Shown: positions 60,926 through 64,000 of the stretch, in pieces
Layout of the letters: each line of letters opens with the position of its first letter
Position numbering within the stretch: position 1 is the stretch's first letter
NCBI GenBank assembly: GCA_030668875.1
Contig: DAOVER010000002.1
Location: 1-64,000 of the forward strand
Length of the DNA: 64,000 nucleotides
Source: Candidatus Heimdallarchaeota archaeon
GTDB taxonomy: Archaea > Asgardarchaeota > Heimdallarchaeia > Heimdallarchaeales > Heimdallarchaeaceae
Reading direction: 5' to 3'
Program-made: the position numbers and the translations under genes
Notes under the pieces: model-generated
Database searches by the model: none
What the model saw: only the letters and a program-made list of their open reading frames with translations
Told to the model about the DNA's origin: nothing

Positions 60926-63685
60926 ATGTCCTCACCAACAAAAATCGATAAGAGAAGTGGAAAGAAAAAAAGAACCACATACAATGAGGAAGATTTATCG
61001 AAGTTTGCTGAAAAATACGCTGTCTCATATGATTCCGATAAAGAGAAACTTGTGAGTGATTTTGCAATTAAAGGTCAGAATCTACTGAAAAGTGGGAAAT
61101 TTGACGAATCTGAAGAGATATGCGATTTTCTGTTGAGCGTTGGAAAACAATGGAGAGATGATTTTACAAAAATGAAAGCTTTCCTACTGAAAGCCCAATT
61201 GAGTTCTAGTTTGCATCAAGAATCAATAGGATTTCTATCAAAATCTTTGTCTCTTGCTAAGAAATTGAAATACAATGAGCTTATTGTTGGTGTTAGGGTT
61301 CAGCTGGCCTACGAATACTTCCATAAGAGAGACTTCAAGAGGGTTCTTAAACAAATATCCGAAATCGAAAAATATGAACCGTTGGATCTCGAAAATTCTA
61401 AAGTTATTTATGAGTTGAAATCGAGATGTTACTGGGAAACTGATGATTATGTCAAAGGATTTAATGCAACATACAAATGGTTTGGTTATCTTAAAGAAAC
61501 AGAAGATATGCATTCAATGTTTATTGTAATCGTGTATCTTCTAACTGTTGTATCTTCATTAGATTTGCCTCTAACTAAAGAAAAGGTTAACGAGATTAAA
61601 AAAGAAATAGAACAAGTTTTAGTAAATCTCGCTACATCCCCTCATCTATTTCAAGATCTTATACCCCATATTGATACACTGTTTGCTAAATCATTGATGA
61701 TGGTTCAACCTGGAATTCTTTATGAGTTTACTGATATGTTTTTACAAACTGTTAGGTGGATGGACGAGGAAAAATACCTATATTCATGTCTGAAACTTGC
61801 AGATGCCTTTTACAGCATAAATGATTCTAAAAAAGCAGTTGAAATAATCGATAAAGGTAAAGCGTTCATAAAGGATAAGAAATATGATAAGCTGGATAAC
61901 AAAATAGGTTTGAAAAAAGTAGAATATACAAGTTTAATATTCTATTTTATGTCTTTTGACCCTCTTTATGACCCCCTAGTTATTGAGAGTGTAAATATTA
62001 TTGAGGGTGAAGCTGAATCAAATCATTATCTTCAGACATTTTACACACCGATTAACAGCTATGCATCTACCTCTTACTCCCATTTCCTCAGAATTCTGGA
62101 AAAAACAAAGTCAAATAGGTTAACAAAAGAAAAATCATTAAGGATAAATGGTTTATCTGAAGAAGAAGAAAGAAAGTACTTTGTATTGCGATTAAACCTA
62201 GCTGATAAAATGATTGATATTTTGTTTAGAGAAGATTTCCAAATAGATGAGAACATATCACACACCTTGCACTCTACAGTTTCTCCATTTTATTCAGTTA
62301 TCGGTGTTCTTTCATCAGAAAAAGGAGAAAAAATTACGTGCGTGGAAGAAATGGAAAATATTCTACTTGAAATCCAAAGAGCGATTAACTGTCCAGCCTT
62401 AATTGCTGAAATTATCTCTCCAAGAAAACACCCTCAACTGGATCTTCTGCGCTTTTCATCCAATGATGGAGGTTTCAAAGACCTTCAAGAGAAAATTCTA
62501 ACTTGTGCTTTAAGTTTTAAGTACAAATATCCATTCTTAGGAGATCCTAATTTTCTACAAATTTTCCAAAGTGATCCAATTACTCTGTTTGATTTTTCAT
62601 TACGAGAACCAATTCAATTGGAACCCTTGTCTGTTCTATTGAGTAGAGCATCTGGATTGGATTTTACAAATGAAATTCTAAGTGATTTGTTTAAGGATAC
62701 CATGAATTTGTTTCTACAGAAAGGTGATACTAGATATTGGAAGGATTTCTATTATCAATATGCTTGGCTCCAGCAAAGTGGAACATATCTTAATCTTTCA
62801 AATGAATCTTTTAAGCGAAAAAGTAAACTGGCTGACGACCTTATTTTTCTGGCAGATAAACTACAAGAAGAAGAGAAAATACTTGAGAGTAGATATTACA
62901 GGTTGTTTCTACAGCTAACAAGTGAATTTCCTGATTACCAAGAATTTCTAGAGGATTTTCTATCTCTTGTTAAAAAATACAAAAATAAGAAATATGAAGT
63001 AATATCGAAAATTCTTATAAAATTATTTAATAATGAAGATTTAACTTCAGAAACCACCCTTTCTAATTCCTTCGATTTACTCTGCGAACTTTGTTCTTCT
63101 AAAGATTGGAAAAAAACTCTAGAACTATTCTTATGTTTTGTTTCCAATGTCCCTAATCTATCCAAACTGTTAGAAATTTGTGAGAAGAAGGAAACTAAGG
63201 ACACAAGTTTCTTAATATATCTAAACTTAATTAAACGTCTTATTAGAGAGAACCAGCGAGATTCTGCTTTTAGTGTATTGAAATGGTTAATAGGTGGTTT
63301 AGTAGAGAGAAAAGAGCACTTTGATTTACCAGAACACACATGGAATTATCTTTTCGTTACTGCAAATATTTTCTTGTATGATCTCCTTCCTATTCTAGAT
63401 GAAAGCAAGCTTAAATCTATGGGTTATTCAAGGAATGTGATTGTTGATAATTTACTTGAAAATTTCGAATGGATTATCGATCCTATCTTTTTAGTGCAAA
63501 TTCTTCTAGATAAGATAACTTTACTGCTTCAAAAGAGTGATTTTGCACTTTCAGAGAGGTTCTATTCTTGGATAGAGCAGCTGATGTTTTATCACTGGAA
63601 CATATTTACTTCTGAAGAAAATAAAGATTTAATTGAGAAAATACAAGAAGCAAAGAAAAAGATAGTTAGTCAACACTTTACTTGA
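60926..63685 (+). CDS. Large helical-repeat (TPR-like) protein of unknown function
   Basis: 919 residues, soluble and almost entirely helical. The N-terminus is basic ('KIDKRSGKKKR'). Residues about 45-330 contain degenerate TPR-like pairs ('FAIKGQNLLKSGKFDESEEI', 'LAYEYFHKRDFKRVLKQI', 'LADAFYSINDSKKAVEII'). The C-terminal half continues as irregular helical pairs without a recognisable motif. It is probably a large scaffold. It is divergent from the acyl-CoA synthetase gene. No family beyond the repeats was recognised. Confidence 0.8.
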   Translation: MSSPTKIDKRSGKKKRTTYNEEDLSKFAEKYAVSYDSDKEKLVSDFAIKGQNLLKSGKFDESEEICDFLLSVGKQWRDDFTKMKAFLLKAQLSSSLHQESIGFLSKSLSLAKKLKYNELIVGVRVQLAYEYFHKRDFKRVLKQISEIEKYEPLDLENSKVIYELKSRCYWETDDYVKGFNATYKWFGYLKETEDMHSMFIVIVYLLTVVSSLDLPLTKEKVNEIKKEIEQVLVNLATSPHLFQDLIPHIDTLFAKSLMMVQPGILYEFTDMFLQTVRWMDEEKYLYSCLKLADAFYSINDSKKAVEIIDKGKAFIKDKKYDKLDNKIGLKKVEYTSLIFYFMSFDPLYDPLVIESVNIIEGEAESNHYLQTFYTPINSYASTSYSHFLRILEKTKSNRLTKEKSLRINGLSEEEERKYFVLRLNLADKMIDILFREDFQIDENISHTLHSTVSPFYSVIGVLSSEKGEKITCVEEMENILLEIQRAINCPALIAEIISPRKHPQLDLLRFSSNDGGFKDLQEKILTCALSFKYKYPFLGDPNFLQIFQSDPITLFDFSLREPIQLEPLSVLLSRASGLDFTNEILSDLFKDTMNLFLQKGDTRYWKDFYYQYAWLQQSGTYLNLSNESFKRKSKLADDLIFLADKLQEEEKILESRYYRLFLQLTSEFPDYQEFLEDFLSLVKKYKNKKYEVISKILIKLFNNEDLTSETTLSNSFDLLCELCSSKDWKKTLELFLCFVSNVPNLSKLLEICEKKETKDTSFLIYLNLIKRLIRENQRDSAFSVLKWLIGGLVERKEHFDLPEHTWNYLFVTANIFLYDLLPILDESKLKSMGYSRNVIVDNLLENFEWIIDPIFLVQILLDKITLLLQKSDFALSERFYSWIEQLMFYHWNIFTSEENKDLIEKIQEAKKKIVSQHFT

Positions 63686-63765
63686 AGTTTTGGGAAAATT
63701 TTGTGTTAGAATGAATTTCCCGTGATTTTAAAACTCTTAAGAGATTTCACATATCTTTAGGTTTG

Positions 63766-63839
63766 AAATGCTTATATAGAGCCCAATTATTTTCGTGTAT
63801 TAGCCCCTCTAATTGGTTTCTACGAAAGAAAGTAGCTCT
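63766..63839 (+). promoter_or_regulatory. TATA-box promoter with adjacent stem-forming sequence
   Basis: GAAATGCTTATATAG (63766-63779) has BRE and TATA character. The sequence after it can pair: AGAGC/GCTCT (63778-63782, 63835-63839), CCAATTA/TAATTGG (63783-63789, 63810-63816) and CTAC/GTAG (63820-63823, 63832-63835). Part of the fold overlaps the TATA box, so it may act as DNA or be chance. A leader of about 140 nt would follow before the ATG at 63940. Confidence 0.3.
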
Positions 63840-63939
63840 GTAATTTATAACAATATTTATGAATGGATTACAACATTAATCAAATTGTGCAATTCAATAT
63901 TCGAATAAACGCTTTAATGCCATATTTGGAGTTCAATTA

Positions 63940-64000
63940 ATGTCAACAGAACATGAAATTGCGATAATACTTGCAGGATATAGAGTGAGTCCTTTCGTCA
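63940..64000 (+). CDS. Start of a gene cut by the window end
   Basis: An ATG at 63940 opens a frame that continues to the last base ('MSTEHEIAIILAGYRVSPFV'). A TATA box lies about 165 nt upstream and there is no clear Shine-Dalgarno. Too little is visible to name the product. Confidence 0.4.
   Translation, partial: MSTEHEIAIILAGYRVSPFV

Noticed and set aside
1-64000. tRNA, rRNA, RNase P or SRP RNA genes
   Set aside because: No intergenic region showed the conserved loops or stems by eye; the GC-rich island at 2.05-2.5 kb was examined for RNase P and SRP motifs without success.

Overview
The window is AT-rich archaeal DNA. The evidence is a complete A-type ATP synthase gene set (H, C, K, I, E, D, B, A, F), an archaeal ATP-dependent DNA ligase, an archaeal TldD/TldE pair, an aldehyde:ferredoxin oxidoreductase, TATA-type promoters about 25 nt upstream of leaderless starts, and Shine-Dalgarno motifs of the GAGG/GGTG type. 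A profilin-like small protein, a GIFT (IFT52-like) domain protein, many HEAT/TPR proteins and a P-loop intein in AtpA suggest an Asgard archaeon (Promethearchaeota). That placement is an inference. No rRNA or tRNA gene was recognised.

Positions 1-5800 are accessory in character: small membrane or unknown genes, then an ORF-poor stretch (about 1.9-3.5 kb). The ORF-poor stretch holds two 18-bp palindromes sharing the core TTCCACGTGGAA, two 88-nt GC-rich repeats that can fold into hairpins, a 283-bp element with imperfect terminal inverted repeats, and an orphan five-repeat CRISPR array. The CRISPR repeat has the length and end sequences of type V-F (Cas12f/Cas14) repeats, but no cas gene is present in the window. 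A two-winged-helix DNA-binding protein and an unannotated 45-residue Cys-rich protein follow.

Positions 5800-10400 hold two REC-PAS signalling genes. One is broken by a single-base insertion; the other is a full REC-PAS5-histidine kinase. Positions 10466-17250 hold an OB-fold protein, a HEAT protein and a same-strand run made of an unrecognised 427-aa protein, a class I aminotransferase, homoserine dehydrogenase and a tungsten aldehyde oxidoreductase. Positions 17239-24900 encode three tandem acyltransferase-3 membrane proteins and two MFS transporters. Positions 24944-33860 hold a HEAT protein, a small membrane protein, an MBL hydrolase, an MtnX-like phosphatase, tldD-tldE (tldD apparently starts at ATC), a surface PKD-like protein, another HEAT protein, RidA and a ureohydrolase.

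Positions 33909-46490 encode a large unknown protein, a YhhN-family membrane protein, a YdjM-like protein, the profilin-like protein, a DUF167 protein, DNA ligase followed by the GIFT-domain protein, a ParA/MinD ATPase, two zinc-ribbon membrane proteins and an unusual HAD protein. Positions 46498-57353 carry the ATP synthase in a rearranged layout: A-B-D-USP-E-I-K on the minus strand, atpF and atpC on the plus strand flanking it, and atpH head-to-head with atpC. Positions 57336-64000 encode a GNAT acetyltransferase, a TPR protein, an acyl-CoA synthetase, a 919-aa helical-repeat protein and the start of a gene running off the end.
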